64,000 nucleotides of DNA from Microbacterium sp. BH-3-3-3 (GTDB lineage: Bacteria > Actinomycetota > Actinomycetes > Actinomycetales > Microbacteriaceae): the NCBI RefSeq assembly GCF_007679045.1, contig NZ_VEFS01000002.1, positions 372,001 through 436,000 of the forward strand, given 5' to 3'. Below the pieces are notes generated by a model. It did no database searches, was not told the DNA's origin, and saw only the letters and a list, made by a program, of their open reading frames with translations. Position numbers and translations under genes: made by a program. Shown here one piece after another: positions 34,573 through 43,437 of this stretch; within the stretch, counting starts at the first letter, position 1, and every line of letters begins with the position of its first letter.

Positions 34573-35037
34573 TCAGTCGGTGAGCGGCTTGCGGTAGAAG
34601 ATCTCGCCGTCGGCGGTCTCTTCGGTGCGGTGATAGCCCTCGCGCTCGTACAGGCGCTGGTTGGCCTCGCTGAGGCCGCCGGTGAAGAGTTCCGCGGTCG
34701 TCGCCCCTTCATCGCGGCCGCGCTGCTCGACGGCCGCCAGCAGCGCCGAACCGAGCCCCGCGCCCTGCTGGTCGGGCGCGATCGCGAGGCGGCCGATCAG
34801 CAGCAGCTCCCCGTCGCGGCGCGCGCGGACGGCTCCGACGATGCGGTGTGCGTCGACCGCGACGCACCCGAGGTTCTCGACGAGCTCCGCCCGCAGCTCT
34901 TCGAGCGTCTGGGTGAGCGGCGGCATGTCGGGGTCGCCGTAGATGAGCGCCTCGCTCGCGAAGGCGGCGCGTTGAATGGTCAGCACCTCTCCCGCGTCGT
35001 CAGTGGTGATCGGACGGATGGTGGGCGCGTCGGCCAT
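34573..35037 (-). CDS. GNAT-family N-acetyltransferase
   Basis: A 154-residue GNAT with the acetyl-CoA loop QQGAGLGSALL, the preceding strand LLLIGRLAIAPD and the C-terminal RLYEREGYHRTEE motif. It resembles small-molecule or aminoglycoside-type acetyltransferases, but the substrate is unknown. ATG 35037 has AAGGACACGACC upstream. Its stop codon directly abuts the 82-bp repeat array, so its transcript must run into the hairpins, which may act as its terminator. Confidence 0.82.
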   Translation of the reverse strand: MADAPTIRPITTDDAGEVLTIQRAAFASEALIYGDPDMPPLTQTLEELRAELVENLGCVAVDAHRIVGAVRARRDGELLLIGRLAIAPDQQGAGLGSALLAAVEQRGRDEGATTAELFTGGLSEANQRLYEREGYHRTEETADGEIFYRKPLTD

Positions 35038-35125
35038 GGTCGTGTCCTTCTGAGGGGTGTGAGGCTGCGGGTTAACTATCATGGGCTTCGGTGCCGCGTC
35101 ATTCGGGTGAACGGTATCTCGCACC

Positions 35126-36055
35126 ATGAATGACTTCTACGACACCTCGGTCCGCACGGACGACATCGCCGCGACGGATGCGTGGCTGCGCGCGCAGTAC
35201 GGTCACGTCGACCTGCAGGCCGACGACGCCGTCTACGCCGAGCGTCTCGTCGGCGACGGCGCGTTCGCACTGCGACGACTCGAGTGGGATTCCCGCGTCG
35301 ATCTGGCCTACGAATCCGACCGCTTCTACGTGTGCAGCTCGACGCCCGGGTACGCCTGGCGGATCGGTCGCTGGGACGGGGAGTTCAGCGTCGCTCCGGG
35401 TGTCATCCAACCCGGCGACGAGTTGCGCGCCCTCGCCGACCACTGCCGTCTCGACGTCGTCTCGTTCGATGCCGAACGACTGACGCAGACCGCGTGCACC
35501 ATCTACGGTGACGACGAGCTCACCGTGCGCTTCGCCGGGACCGACCCCGTCTCGCCGCGCCTGCGCGACTACTGGCTGGCGACCCAGCGATGGGCCCTGA
35601 CGCAGCTGCCGGTCCTCGCGGAACCGCTCGTGCGGGCGCACGTGTACCGCGCGTTGTCGGTCGCGGCGCTCGAGAGCTTCGCGTTGGTCGGCGATCCGCG
35701 CGAGCGACGCGCGTCGGCCGCGGCCCAGGCGTCGATCTACAACGCCGCCGCCGCGTGGATCGACGATCACGCCTCGCTGCCGGTCACGGTCGACGACGCC
35801 GCTCGCGCCGCGGGCACCTCGGTCGACGGGCTTCGTCGCGCGTTCGCCGCCAACGGGCAGGTCGTCGAGTCGCCCGAGGGCTACCTCGAACTCGCCCGCC
35901 TCAGCGCCGCGCACGCCGACCTGCTCGATGCGCACGCCGACGAGACGAGCACCGAGCAGGTCGCGGCGCGATGGGGCTTCGGCGATCCCGCCGTGTTCGC
36001 CACCGCGTACCGAGCGGCTTACGGCGTCTCGCCGCGCACGACGCTCGAACGCTGA
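35126..36055 (+). CDS. AraC-family transcriptional regulator
   Basis: A 309-residue protein with a long N-terminal ligand-type domain and a C-terminal double HTH: first helix pair in VTVDDAARAAGTSVDGLRRAF, second in TSTEQVAARWGFGDPAVFAT, ending AYGVSPRTTLER. The start is ATG 35126. It is divergent from the GNAT gene with an 88-bp gap. A paralogue with the same arrangement and similar motifs is at 52629-53564. Target genes are unknown. Confidence 0.83.
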   Translation: MNDFYDTSVRTDDIAATDAWLRAQYGHVDLQADDAVYAERLVGDGAFALRRLEWDSRVDLAYESDRFYVCSSTPGYAWRIGRWDGEFSVAPGVIQPGDELRALADHCRLDVVSFDAERLTQTACTIYGDDELTVRFAGTDPVSPRLRDYWLATQRWALTQLPVLAEPLVRAHVYRALSVAALESFALVGDPRERRASAAAQASIYNAAAAWIDDHASLPVTVDDAARAAGTSVDGLRRAFAANGQVVESPEGYLELARLSAAHADLLDAHADETSTEQVAARWGFGDPAVFATAYRAAYGVSPRTTLER

Positions 36056-36059
36056 CCGC

Positions 36060-36356
36060 TCAGCGATCGCGGTCGGTGTACTCGCCGGGGTCGCTCACGT
36101 CTTCGTCGTCTCGGTCGCCGCTGGGCAGCTGCACGTCGGTGTAGGCGCCCGCCTCGTCGGCACGCGGACGAGAGGCGCTGCCGTCGGCGTTCTCGCGGTC
36201 GACGTACTCGCCGGGCTGGTCGGCGCTGCCGCGATCCGCGGTGCCGTCGGGCAACTGCACGTCGGTGTACTCGCCCTCGCCGGGTCCGGTGCCGTGTGCG
36301 CCCGCATGTCCGTCGGCGTGGTCGCCGTCGTGGCCGGGAACGTGGTGATCAGCCAT
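36060..36356 (-). CDS. acidic low-complexity protein with repeated GEYTDVQLP motif
   Basis: 98 residues, strongly acidic, no hydrophobic core. A short motif recurs: GEYTDVQLPDG, GEYVDRENADG, GAYTDVQLPSG and GEYTDRDR, spaced by 20-25 residues. The N-terminus is His/Asp rich (HHVPGHDGDHADGHAGAH) and could bind metal. ATG 36356 has GAGGAGG 6 bp upstream, so it is a real, well-translated gene. It is probably disordered. Two other acidic low-complexity proteins lie at 39918 and 43573, in the same stress-gene neighbourhood. Confidence 0.65.
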   Translation of the reverse strand: MADHHVPGHDGDHADGHAGAHGTGPGEGEYTDVQLPDGTADRGSADQPGEYVDRENADGSASRPRADEAGAYTDVQLPSGDRDDEDVSDPGEYTDRDR

Positions 36357-36419
36357 AGCCGCCTCCTCGGGGTTGTGGTGGAATCGACGGTAGTCCCCGG
36401 ATGCCGCGTGCCCGAGGCT

Positions 36420-36459
36420 CTTGACACGCGTTCTGCCGTGCGCCGTCGACGGTGTCAAG
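36420..36459. promoter_or_regulatory. CTTGACAC / GTGTCAAG dyad in divergent promoter region
   Basis: CTTGACAC at 36420-36427 and GTGTCAAG at 36452-36459 face each other between the divergent genes at 36356 (minus) and 36499 (plus). Each contains a TTGACA -35-like hexamer on its strand, reading inward across the other. A similar pair lies at 43438-43488. Confidence 0.5.
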
Positions 36460-36498
36460 GGCGTGGGCCGGATCGCGGACGCCGGGCAGGGTGGAGAC

Positions 36499-36657
36499 AT
36501 GCCAGCTCTCGCCATCATCCTCGTCATCGTCGGTCTCGTGCTGCTGTTCCTCGGCGTCTTCGTCGAGGCGGTCAAGTTCCTGCTGTGGATCGGCATCATC
36601 ATCCTGATCATCGGTGTGATCGCCGCCCTCATGCGCTTCATCCGCCGCAAGGCCTGA
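36499..36657 (+). CDS. 52-residue two-helix membrane protein
   Basis: Almost entirely hydrophobic (MPALAIILVIVGLVLLFLG, then LLWIGIIILIIGVIAALM) with a basic end RFIRRKA. ATG 36499 follows a GGTGGAGAC ribosome site. Proteins like this (GlsB/PMP3-like hydrophobic short proteins of actinobacteria) are often stress-linked, but no function is shown. It is divergent from the acidic protein gene and probably shares its control region. Confidence 0.7.
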   Translation: MPALAIILVIVGLVLLFLGVFVEAVKFLLWIGIIILIIGVIAALMRFIRRKA

Positions 36658-36672
36658 CGCTCCGCGTCTACC

Positions 36673-36710
36673 ACGCCGCCCCTCGCGACACTCGTCGCGG
36701 CGGGCGGCGT
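36673..36710. terminator. bidirectional hairpin terminator
   Basis: ACGCCGCCC (36673-36681) pairs with GGGCGGCGT (36702-36710), with an inner TCGCGA/TCGCG stem. It lies between two convergent genes, 15 bp and 8 bp from their stops, and is followed by TTCGTTCGTT. Confidence 0.6.
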
Positions 36711-36718
36711 TCGTTCGT

Positions 36719-37804
36719 TCAGGCGGTGAAGAGATCGCGCGCCCGCGGCGGGTGCTGCGCCGCGACGGCCTCGAGCGCGGGTCCGAGCTTGTCGTGGCGG
36801 AACGCGAAGCCGGCCTCCTGCAGGACGCGCGGCACGGCCCAGCGGCTCTTGAGCACGAGCTCGGGCTCGTTGCGCAGCACGGCCATGGCGGGATCGAGCA
36901 TCCAGCGGAAGGCGGGCAGACCGAACGGCGCACGCGCGATGCGCCGCAGCTCGCGCATCAGCGTGCGGTTGTCGCTCACGTCCGGGGCCGACAGGTTGAC
37001 AGGACCGGCGAGATCCTCGCGATCGCGGAGGAACCGCACCGACCCCACGACGTCGTCGATGTGGATCCAGCTGAACCGCTGGCGGCCCGAGGTCCGGTGC
37101 CATCCCGAAAGGGTCGGGCCCGTGGGGTGCGCGCCGATCCCGCGATAGCGGCGATGCGGGAACCACCAGCTGTCGATCTGCGGCCCGCCGAGTCCGAGGC
37201 GGGCCAGGGCGAACAGCATGCGGGTGGCGGGGCCGTCGCCGAGCACGATCGCCATGCGCAGGGCGACCCTCCGGGTGCCGGGGAGGTCGCCGTCGAAGAA
37301 CGCGCGTTCCCAGCTCGTGGCGACATCCACCGAGAACCCCTCGCCGATGATGCCGTCAACCTCGTCGTTGCCGCTCTCGGTCTCGTGCCGGTAGATCGTC
37401 GCGGTGGAGGCGTTCATCCACACGCGGGGTGGTCGCCGGGCGGCGCTCACGGCGCGGTGCAACGATCTCGTCGTGTCGACGCGCGAGCGCAGGATTTCGT
37501 CGCGGTTCGCGTCGGTGTACCGGCACGACACGATCTTTCCGGCGAGGTTCACGAGCACGGCGGCGCCGTCGACCGCGCGGGCGATGGCCGCGGTGTCACC
37601 CCAGACGATCGACCCCGACCGACCGATCGTGACCACCTCGTAGCCGTCGTCCGCGAACGCCGCGCGGAGCGCTCCGCCCACGAATCCGCCCGCCCCGGCG
37701 ATCACGACGCGGGGCCGGTCGGGCGCCTCGCCCGGCATCACGCGGTGCGCATGCGCCGCGGTCTCAGCGTCGGCACCGTCTGCTTCGATCATGGTTTCCC
37801 GCAT
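36719..37804 (-). CDS. TIGR01777-family sugar-nucleotide-epimerase-like protein
   Basis: A 361-residue extended-SDR protein. The Rossmann motif is GAGGFVGGALRAAF; downstream are NLAGKIVSCRY, the WMNASTATIYRH strand and FSWIHIDDVVGSVRFL, all diagnostic of the TIGR01777/YfcH group. The DUF1731 C-terminal domain (LPAFRWMLDPAMAVLRNEPELVLKS) is complete. The substrate is unknown for the family. The start is ATG, with two in-frame ATGs (37804 or 37792). Confidence 0.85.
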   Translation of the reverse strand: MRETMIEADGADAETAAHAHRVMPGEAPDRPRVVIAGAGGFVGGALRAAFADDGYEVVTIGRSGSIVWGDTAAIARAVDGAAVLVNLAGKIVSCRYTDANRDEILRSRVDTTRSLHRAVSAARRPPRVWMNASTATIYRHETESGNDEVDGIIGEGFSVDVATSWERAFFDGDLPGTRRVALRMAIVLGDGPATRMLFALARLGLGGPQIDSWWFPHRRYRGIGAHPTGPTLSGWHRTSGRQRFSWIHIDDVVGSVRFLRDREDLAGPVNLSAPDVSDNRTLMRELRRIARAPFGLPAFRWMLDPAMAVLRNEPELVLKSRWAVPRVLQEAGFAFRHDKLGPALEAVAAQHPPRARDLFTA

Positions 37805-37889
37805 CCTCTCGCCGGGTCGATGCTAGTGAGGCCGTGACCGTGCGCGTCATCGCGACCGAGAGGTGCCATGCGATGGGCATGATGAAACG

Positions 37890-38291
37890 GTGAATGCCCA
37901 CGAGCAGGACAGCTGGATCACCCTTCCCGCCCCCGTCGCGTACGACGCCCTGGTCGAGCCGCCCTATCGCGACCCGAAGCTCAAGCCCGGCGCCCAGGCG
38001 GTGTCGGCCTTCGCAGCCGCCCTCGAGGTCGGCAACAGCGCCTCCTCGTTCACGGTCAACCTCAACCAGTTCAGCGTCGAGTGGGGGTACGCCGCCGTGC
38101 GCCTGCCCTCCGCCGCGCCCGCGCTCATCGTCGAAACCACGCGCGCTCGGGCCGAGACCCCGCTGCCCGCTCTGCCCGAGGTCGGGCGCTCGGCCGATGT
38201 CACGCGCACGACCAACGGGACCTCCTACGGCATCGCCGGAGGCGTCTTCGTGGTGCTGGCGGCGACCGCCTTCCTGTTCGTGAGGCGGTGA
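37890..38291 (+). CDS. C-terminally anchored small protein
   Basis: A 133-residue protein with a soluble, beta-rich N-terminal part (WITLPAPVAYDALVEPPYRD, FTVNLNQFSVEWGY) and one C-terminal membrane helix (IAGGVFVVLAATAFLFV) ending RR. There is no signal peptide. GTG 37890 is taken as start because the frame upstream lacks coding bias; ATG alternatives are poor. I do not recognise the family. It lies directly upstream of the serine-hydrolase lipoprotein gene in the same direction, with a 92-bp gap. Confidence 0.55.
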   Translation: MNAHEQDSWITLPAPVAYDALVEPPYRDPKLKPGAQAVSAFAAALEVGNSASSFTVNLNQFSVEWGYAAVRLPSAAPALIVETTRARAETPLPALPEVGRSADVTRTTNGTSYGIAGGVFVVLAATAFLFVRR

Positions 38292-38383
38292 TCGGGCGCG
38301 GCTGATCTCCCTCGACAGGGGGAGGCGACGGGGCGTGAGAGATCCGTAGCGTGGAGGCATCCCCACCCCCCGGAAGGACCACC

Positions 38384-39712
38384 GTGACTCTCGCCCGTCG
38401 CTTCGCCGCCGCCCTGTCCGTCCTCGCCGTCGCCGCGCTCGCCGCGTGCACGAGCGCGGCCCCCGAGTCGCGTGCGAGTCGCGCGGCATCCGTCGACATC
38501 CCCTCCACAGCGGTGGGGGAGCGGATGACGTGGGTTCTCGACCAGCTCGAAGCCGAGGAGGACGCGACGCCCGGAACCTGGGCCCGCGTGCTCCACGAGG
38601 ACTTCCAGAAGCAGGTGTCGGCGGAGCAGGTCGCCGAGCTGCTCAATCGGCAGATCCGGCCCGCGGCTCCCTTCACCGTCACCGCCTACCAGGGCACCGA
38701 CACCCAGGCGCTCGCCACCGTCGCCGGGAGCCTGGGCGATCCCTTCGACCTGACCCTCTCGATCGACGCGGACGACCGCATCACCGGCATGATCTTCGGG
38801 CCGGCCGCCACGCCCTGGGAGCCCTCGACCTCGCTCGACCAGGTCGAGGAGCGCCTGCGCGCCCTGCCGGGCGACGTCAGCGCGCTGGTGCTCCGCGGCG
38901 TCCACGAGATGCTCGACATCGACAGCGCGCGATCGGCCCCGCTCGCGTCGGTGTTCAAGCTGTACGTGCTGCTCGCGGTGGCGGATGCCGTGGCATCCGG
39001 CGACCTGTCGTGGGACGAGGTGCTCGTGCTCGGCGACGCCGACCGCAGCCTCCCCTCCGGCGAGTTGCAGGACGAACCGACCGGCACCGAGGTGACGGTG
39101 CGCGAGGCCGCCTCGGCGATGATCCGCATCAGCGACAACACCGCGACCGACCTGTTGATCGGCCGACTGGGCCGCGAGAGGGTCGAGGCTGCGGTCGCGC
39201 GCAGCGGACATGCCGACCCCGCGGTGCTGGTGCCGTTCGTCTCGACGAAGGAGCTGTTCACCCTCGGCTGGGGGGATCCGGCGCTCCGCGAGGAGTGGGC
39301 CGCCGCCGATGTCGCGGGCAAGCGTGCTCTGCTCGACCGCATCGATGCGGCACCGCTCGCGGTCGACGGTGCGGCGGTCGTCGCGCCGGCGTGGGAGGAC
39401 GGCTTCGACTGGTTCGCCTCGGCCGCTGATGTCGCCGGGGTGCACCGAACACTGCAGCAGACGGGCGACGCCGAGGTGCTCGGCATCCTGAGCGAGAACC
39501 CCGGGCAGGGCCTCGACGTGGGCACCTGGCCCTACGTGGCCTTCAAGGGCGGTTCGAGTCGGGGCGTCGTGACCGGCAGCTGGTTCGTGCGCGACGACGA
39601 CGGCGAGGCGATCGTGGTGCTGATGATGTCGTCGACGGATGCCGCGGCGGTCACCGGCGCGACGCGGGACTTCTTCCACCTCGCCGAAGACGCCCTGCGC
39701 CTCGCGCACTGA
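38384..39712 (+). CDS. serine hydrolase lipoprotein, class A beta-lactamase fold
   Basis: A 442-residue exported lipoprotein: signal peptide ending LAVAALAAC, lipid Cys at residue 22. A Cpl-7/DUF3887-like domain spans about 45-140 (a fold often found before such hydrolases). The C-terminal domain has the class A set: SVFK (189-192, nucleophile Ser and Lys), SDN (250-252) and KGG near 390. It may be a penicillin-binding-protein-like peptidase or a divergent beta-lactamase; an ExxxN Omega-loop glutamate was not confirmed. GTG with GGAAGGACC ribosome site. Confidence 0.8.
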   Translation: MTLARRFAAALSVLAVAALAACTSAAPESRASRAASVDIPSTAVGERMTWVLDQLEAEEDATPGTWARVLHEDFQKQVSAEQVAELLNRQIRPAAPFTVTAYQGTDTQALATVAGSLGDPFDLTLSIDADDRITGMIFGPAATPWEPSTSLDQVEERLRALPGDVSALVLRGVHEMLDIDSARSAPLASVFKLYVLLAVADAVASGDLSWDEVLVLGDADRSLPSGELQDEPTGTEVTVREAASAMIRISDNTATDLLIGRLGRERVEAAVARSGHADPAVLVPFVSTKELFTLGWGDPALREEWAAADVAGKRALLDRIDAAPLAVDGAAVVAPAWEDGFDWFASAADVAGVHRTLQQTGDAEVLGILSENPGQGLDVGTWPYVAFKGGSSRGVVTGSWFVRDDDGEAIVVLMMSSTDAAAVTGATRDFFHLAEDALRLAH

Positions 39713-39727
39713 GCGCGATCCTGTCTG

Positions 39728-39864
39728 AGGTCCCTGAGCTTGTCGAAGGGCCCCGAACCCGCAGAAGCTCCCTGACCCCGCAGAAGGTCCCTGAGCCTGT
39801 CGAAGCGACCCCGAACCCGCAAGGTCCCCGAGCCGGTGGAAGGTCCCTGAGCCTGTCGAAGGGC
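39728..39864. repeat. degenerate copies of the GAGCCTGTCGAAGG repeat
   Basis: AGGTCCCTGAGCTTGTCGAAG at about 39728 and AGGTCCCTGAGCCTGTCGAAG near 39785 and 39840, separated by decayed copies (CCCCGAACCCGCAGAAG, CCCGAGCCGGTGGAAGG). It lies between convergent genes and may serve as terminator DNA. Confidence 0.8.
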
Positions 39865-39917
39865 AGCCCCGAGCGCGGCGGGGCGACCGGCTCTCCCGGC
39901 CGCCCCCGCCGCGCTCG

Positions 39918-40385
39918 TCAGGCCCGGTCGGGGTCGGGCAGCGTCTGCGCGATGCGGCTCGAGGCCGCCGAATCGCGACCGACCCCCGGCTGGAACTTCG
40001 CGATCGGGTCGTCGCCGTCGACGTGCGGCTCGGGGCCGTCATCGGCGGGCGCGGGCGAGGCCGGCGTCTTCTCGGCCGACTCGTCGGCCGTGTGGTCGGC
40101 GTCCGCGTTTGCGCTGTCGATGTCTTCGGTGTGACGCGAGGTCGAGCCCCCGTCGCCGCCGTGTTCGCGCTCTCCGTCGGCGTTGCGCGTGCCGACCCCC
40201 GGCAGGTCGTTCTGGCTCGAGACGCCCTGCACACGCGCTTCGTCGTCGGGGTCGATGCGCGCGGCTCCCACGGCCCCGGTGTCGGCACCGGCGGCGCCGG
40301 CGGGCACGTCGGCGGTGAGACCGTCGGATTCGGGCACGAGGTTCTCCTCGTCGGTTCCGGGCAGGTGGTCGGCGGGGTTGTCCAT
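39918..40385 (-). CDS. acidic, disordered 155-residue protein
   Basis: Composition is dominated by Asp, Glu, Gly, Ala, Ser and Thr, with few large hydrophobics; no fold or motif is recognised. It has runs such as DNPADHLPGTDEENLVPESDG and ends ASSRIAQTLPDPDRA. ATG 40385 has GAAGGAACACC upstream. It is the second of three such proteins in this region. Hydrophilin-like protection during drying or osmotic stress is a reasonable but untested idea. Confidence 0.62.
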   Translation of the reverse strand: MDNPADHLPGTDEENLVPESDGLTADVPAGAAGADTGAVGAARIDPDDEARVQGVSSQNDLPGVGTRNADGEREHGGDGGSTSRHTEDIDSANADADHTADESAEKTPASPAPADDGPEPHVDGDDPIAKFQPGVGRDSAASSRIAQTLPDPDRA

Positions 40386-40536
40386 GGTGTTCCTTCCGTG
40401 GGTGTGCCGCCACGCTAGGCGCCGATCCATCGGGGTGGACCGGGGTTGCGCGTCACCGGGTCGCGGCATCCGGAGCCTGCGGCCGACGATGTCGGAGCCC
40501 GTGGGTAGGCTCGGAACAGCTTCGAAAGGAACCGCA

Positions 40537-41529
40537 ATGCAGCAGCGTCCCCTCTCTCGTACCGGCCGCGAGGTCTCGGCGATCGGCCTCGGCACCTGGC
40601 AGCTCGGCCCCGACTGGGGCGGGGTGAGCGAAGACGAGGCCCTGTCGGTGCTCGCGGCCTCGGCCGACGCCGGCGTCACTCTCTTCGACACCGCCGACGT
40701 CTACGGCGACGGCCGCAGCGAAGAGATCATCGGCACCTTCCTTCGGAGCACGGATGCCACGGGCATCACCGTCGCGACGAAGATGGGCCGCCGTGAAGAC
40801 CAGGTGCCCGAGAACTACACGATCGAGAACTTCCGCGGCTGGCTTGACCGCTCGCGGCGCCTGCTCGGCACCGACACCCTCGACCTCGTCCAGCTGCACT
40901 GCCCGCCGTCCGCGGTCATCGACGACGACGCGACCTGGGACGCCCTCGACCAGCTCGTGAGCGACGGCGTCATCGCCGCGTACGGCGCCTCGGTCGAGAC
41001 GATGGACCAGGCCCTGTCGGCCCTCCAGCGGCCGAACCTGACCAACCTGCAGATCATCTTCAACCCGTTCCGCCTCAAGCCGCTCGACGAGGTGCTGCCG
41101 CTCGCGGCCGAGAAGAACGTGGCCGTGCTCGCGCGCGTGCCCCTGGCGAGCGGTCTGCTGTCGGGCAAGTACACGCGCGACACCACGTTCGACAAGGACG
41201 ACCACCGCACGTACAACCGCAACGGCGAGGCGTTCGACAAGGGCGAGACCTTCTCGGGCGTGCCGTTCGACGAGGGAGTGGCGGCCGCCGACGAGCTCAA
41301 GAACGCCCTGCCCGAGGGCGTGACGCTGCCCGCGGCGACGCTGGCCTGGATCGCGTCGCGCGAAGGCATCACCTCGGTGATCCCGGGGGCCCGCTCGGTG
41401 CAGCAGGCCACCGCGAACGCCGCCGCGGCCGACCTGATCGACGGCGGCTTCGACCTCGCGGCCTTCGACACCCTCGTGCGCGACGTGTACGACCGGCGTC
41501 TGCGGGCGGAGATTCACCCGCAGTGGTGA
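40537..41529 (+). CDS. aldo/keto reductase
   Basis: A 330-residue (beta/alpha)8 NADPH-dependent reductase. Catalytic tetrad: Asp and Tyr in FDTADVYGDG, Lys in VATKMG and His in LVQLHCPP; the cofactor end is ITSVIPGARSVQQATAN. This is the AKR12/13-like bacterial pattern. The substrate is likely a toxic carbonyl or sugar; it is not determinable here. ATG 40537 follows GAAAGGAACC. It ends in a strong bidirectional terminator. Confidence 0.9.
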   Translation: MQQRPLSRTGREVSAIGLGTWQLGPDWGGVSEDEALSVLAASADAGVTLFDTADVYGDGRSEEIIGTFLRSTDATGITVATKMGRREDQVPENYTIENFRGWLDRSRRLLGTDTLDLVQLHCPPSAVIDDDATWDALDQLVSDGVIAAYGASVETMDQALSALQRPNLTNLQIIFNPFRLKPLDEVLPLAAEKNVAVLARVPLASGLLSGKYTRDTTFDKDDHRTYNRNGEAFDKGETFSGVPFDEGVAAADELKNALPEGVTLPAATLAWIASREGITSVIPGARSVQQATANAAAADLIDGGFDLAAFDTLVRDVYDRRLRAEIHPQW

Positions 41530-41540
41530 GACCGACATGA

Positions 41541-41580
41541 CGAAAGCCGGGCCCGTCCGTATGGACGAGCCCGGCTTTCG
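41541..41580. terminator. strong bidirectional terminator
   Basis: CGAAAGCCGGGC pairs with GCCCGGCTTTCG, with an inner CGTCC/GGACG stem. AAAG on one side and CTTTCG on the other serve both convergent genes. Confidence 0.85.
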
Positions 41581-41594
41581 TTCGGAAGGTGACG

Positions 41595-42047
41595 TCAGCT
41601 GACGTCGCCGCGCCAGGCGCCCGATTCGGTGCCGCGCGATTCGATGTACTTCTTGAAGTTGTCGAGGTCCTTCTTGACCGAGTGGTCGTCGGCGCCGAAG
41701 GCGGCACCGAGCTTCTCGAGGACGCCGGTGGGGGCCCAGTCGATCTGCACCGTGACACGCGTCTCGGTGTCGGACAGGCGGTGGAAGGTCACGACGCCGG
41801 CGTGGTTCTCGTCGCCGCCCACGCTGTTCCACGCGACGCGCTCGTCGGGGTGCTGCTCGGTGATCTCGGCGTCGAACTCGCGCTCGGCTCCGGCGATCTT
41901 GACCTTCCAGTGCGTGAGGGTCTCGGACTTCTGCGTGATGGACTCCACGAAGCTCATGAAGTGGGGGAACTCCTCGAACTGCGTCCACTGGTTGTAGGCG
42001 ACGCGAACGGGAACGTCGACGTCGATGGTTTCGATGACCTGGGCCAT
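41595..42047 (-). CDS. SRPBCC-family (START/polyketide-cyclase fold) protein
   Basis: A 150-residue helix-grip fold protein: VIETIDVDVPVRVAYNQWTQ, the FPHFMSFVESI loop, THWKVKIAGAEREFDAEITE, and a C-terminal helix DDHSVKKDLDNFKKYIES. It matches the coenzyme Q-binding COQ10-like or SRPBCC group found in actinobacteria. It probably binds a lipid or quinone. ATG 42047 has GAGGACACC upstream. Many homologues sit near stress genes, as here. Confidence 0.83.
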   Translation of the reverse strand: MAQVIETIDVDVPVRVAYNQWTQFEEFPHFMSFVESITQKSETLTHWKVKIAGAEREFDAEITEQHPDERVAWNSVGGDENHAGVVTFHRLSDTETRVTVQIDWAPTGVLEKLGAAFGADDHSVKKDLDNFKKYIESRGTESGAWRGDVS

Positions 42048-42161
42048 GGTGTCCTCTTCCTGTGTGTCTTCCGGGGCTGCCCCCAGTCTTCGTGCGCCCA
42101 CCCGCCCGCACCCCGGGGGTTGAGGGATCGGCCCTCGTGGCCTATACGCGGGGGAGACGCG

Positions 42162-43382
42162 TCAGGCGCGGCCGCGCAGGATCAGGTGCCAGTAGACCCA
42201 CGGAAGCACGCGGCGGTCGGCGATCCACGAGAGCCGGCGCTCGCGATACAGCGAGCGCCAGAACGGGACGCTCGGCTGCAGCCGGCCCTGGCGGTCGAAC
42301 TCCGCGAACACGACGGTGCCGCGCGACACCGTGAACGGCACCACGCTGTACCCGTTGTAGGTCGCCGTGGGCGCGCGCCCGGCCAGCACGGCCGTCATGT
42401 TCTGCACCAGCGCCTGGGCCTGGCGGCGGATCGCTCCGCCCGAGCGGCGCGTGGCGACGGTCGCGGCATCGCCGAGGGCCCAGATCTCCGGATGCCGGGT
42501 GTGCTGGAACTTCTCGGGGTCGACGTCGACGAAGCCGTGCGGGTCGTCCGGGGCCGCCAGGCCGCTGCCGGCGATCCACTCGGGCGCCCGCTGCGGAGGG
42601 ACGGCGTGCAGCAGGTCGTAGGCGATCGTCTCCTCGGCGTCGCCGTGGCCGATCGTCACCGTCCGTGCCGCGGCATCCACCGCTCGAAGCTCCCGGCTGT
42701 AGTGCACCTCGATGCCGTACTCGTCGAGTTTGCGCTGAAGTTCGCGGTCGATGGCGGGGATGCCGAAGGGCACGGGGTCGGGGCACACGAAGACGACGCG
42801 GATGCCGGCGCGCACGCCGATCGAGCGCCACCAGTCGCAGGCGAGGTACATCGGCTTCTGCGCCGCGGCTCCGCACGACGCGGGCTCGGGTGGCTGCGTG
42901 AAGACCACGGTGCCGGAGCGGAAGTCACGGAGCGCGGGCGAGGCCTTGGCCGCCAGGTCGTAGTCGTAGTTCGAGATGCCCGTGGCATCCGCCATCGCCT
43001 CGGGAAGGCCCGGAACCTGCTCCCACGCCATGCGGAGGCCCGCGCACACGACGAGTTGGTCGTAGTCGATGCGACCGCCCGACACCAGGTGCACGCGTCG
43101 GGCGTCGGGGTCGACCGTGAACGCCTCGTCGCGCAGCCACCTCACCCCCGGCGGGATGACGTCGGCCTGGGGGCGGACGGCCTCCGAGGCGCGGGCGGCG
43201 CCGCCGGCGATGTGGGACTGCAGGGGAGCGAACACGTGCTGTTCCCGCGGCTCGATCACGGTGATGTCGCCGAGACGGGCGCGGTGCAGGCGCCCGGCGA
43301 TCGACAGTCCGGCGTTGCCGCCGCCGATCACGACGATGCGCGGGGTCGCGCGGGCGGGCACGGCGGAACGGGGGTCGGGCAT
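42162..43382 (-). CDS. SQR/NDH-2-like FAD-dependent oxidoreductase
   Basis: A 406-residue two-dinucleotide-binding flavoprotein: FAD motif VVIGGGNAGLSIAGRL, the FAPLQSHIAGG loop, second Rossmann region RVVFVCPDP, and GDAATVATRRSGGAIRRQAQ at the end. The stretch ASCGAAAQKPMYLACDWW resembles the sulfide:quinone reductase active site, with a Cys at the expected place. The second catalytic Cys expected in the C-terminal third is absent, so true sulfide oxidation is doubtful. It is probably a membrane-associated quinone reductase. It is divergent from the acidic protein at 43573. Confidence 0.78.
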   Translation of the reverse strand: MPDPRSAVPARATPRIVVIGGGNAGLSIAGRLHRARLGDITVIEPREQHVFAPLQSHIAGGAARASEAVRPQADVIPPGVRWLRDEAFTVDPDARRVHLVSGGRIDYDQLVVCAGLRMAWEQVPGLPEAMADATGISNYDYDLAAKASPALRDFRSGTVVFTQPPEPASCGAAAQKPMYLACDWWRSIGVRAGIRVVFVCPDPVPFGIPAIDRELQRKLDEYGIEVHYSRELRAVDAAARTVTIGHGDAEETIAYDLLHAVPPQRAPEWIAGSGLAAPDDPHGFVDVDPEKFQHTRHPEIWALGDAATVATRRSGGAIRRQAQALVQNMTAVLAGRAPTATYNGYSVVPFTVSRGTVVFAEFDRQGRLQPSVPFWRSLYRERRLSWIADRRVLPWVYWHLILRGRA

Positions 43383-43437
43383 GGGGGATCCTCTCGTTCG
43401 TCCCACCGTGCGTCATCGGCGTAGACGCCGCCAGCAC

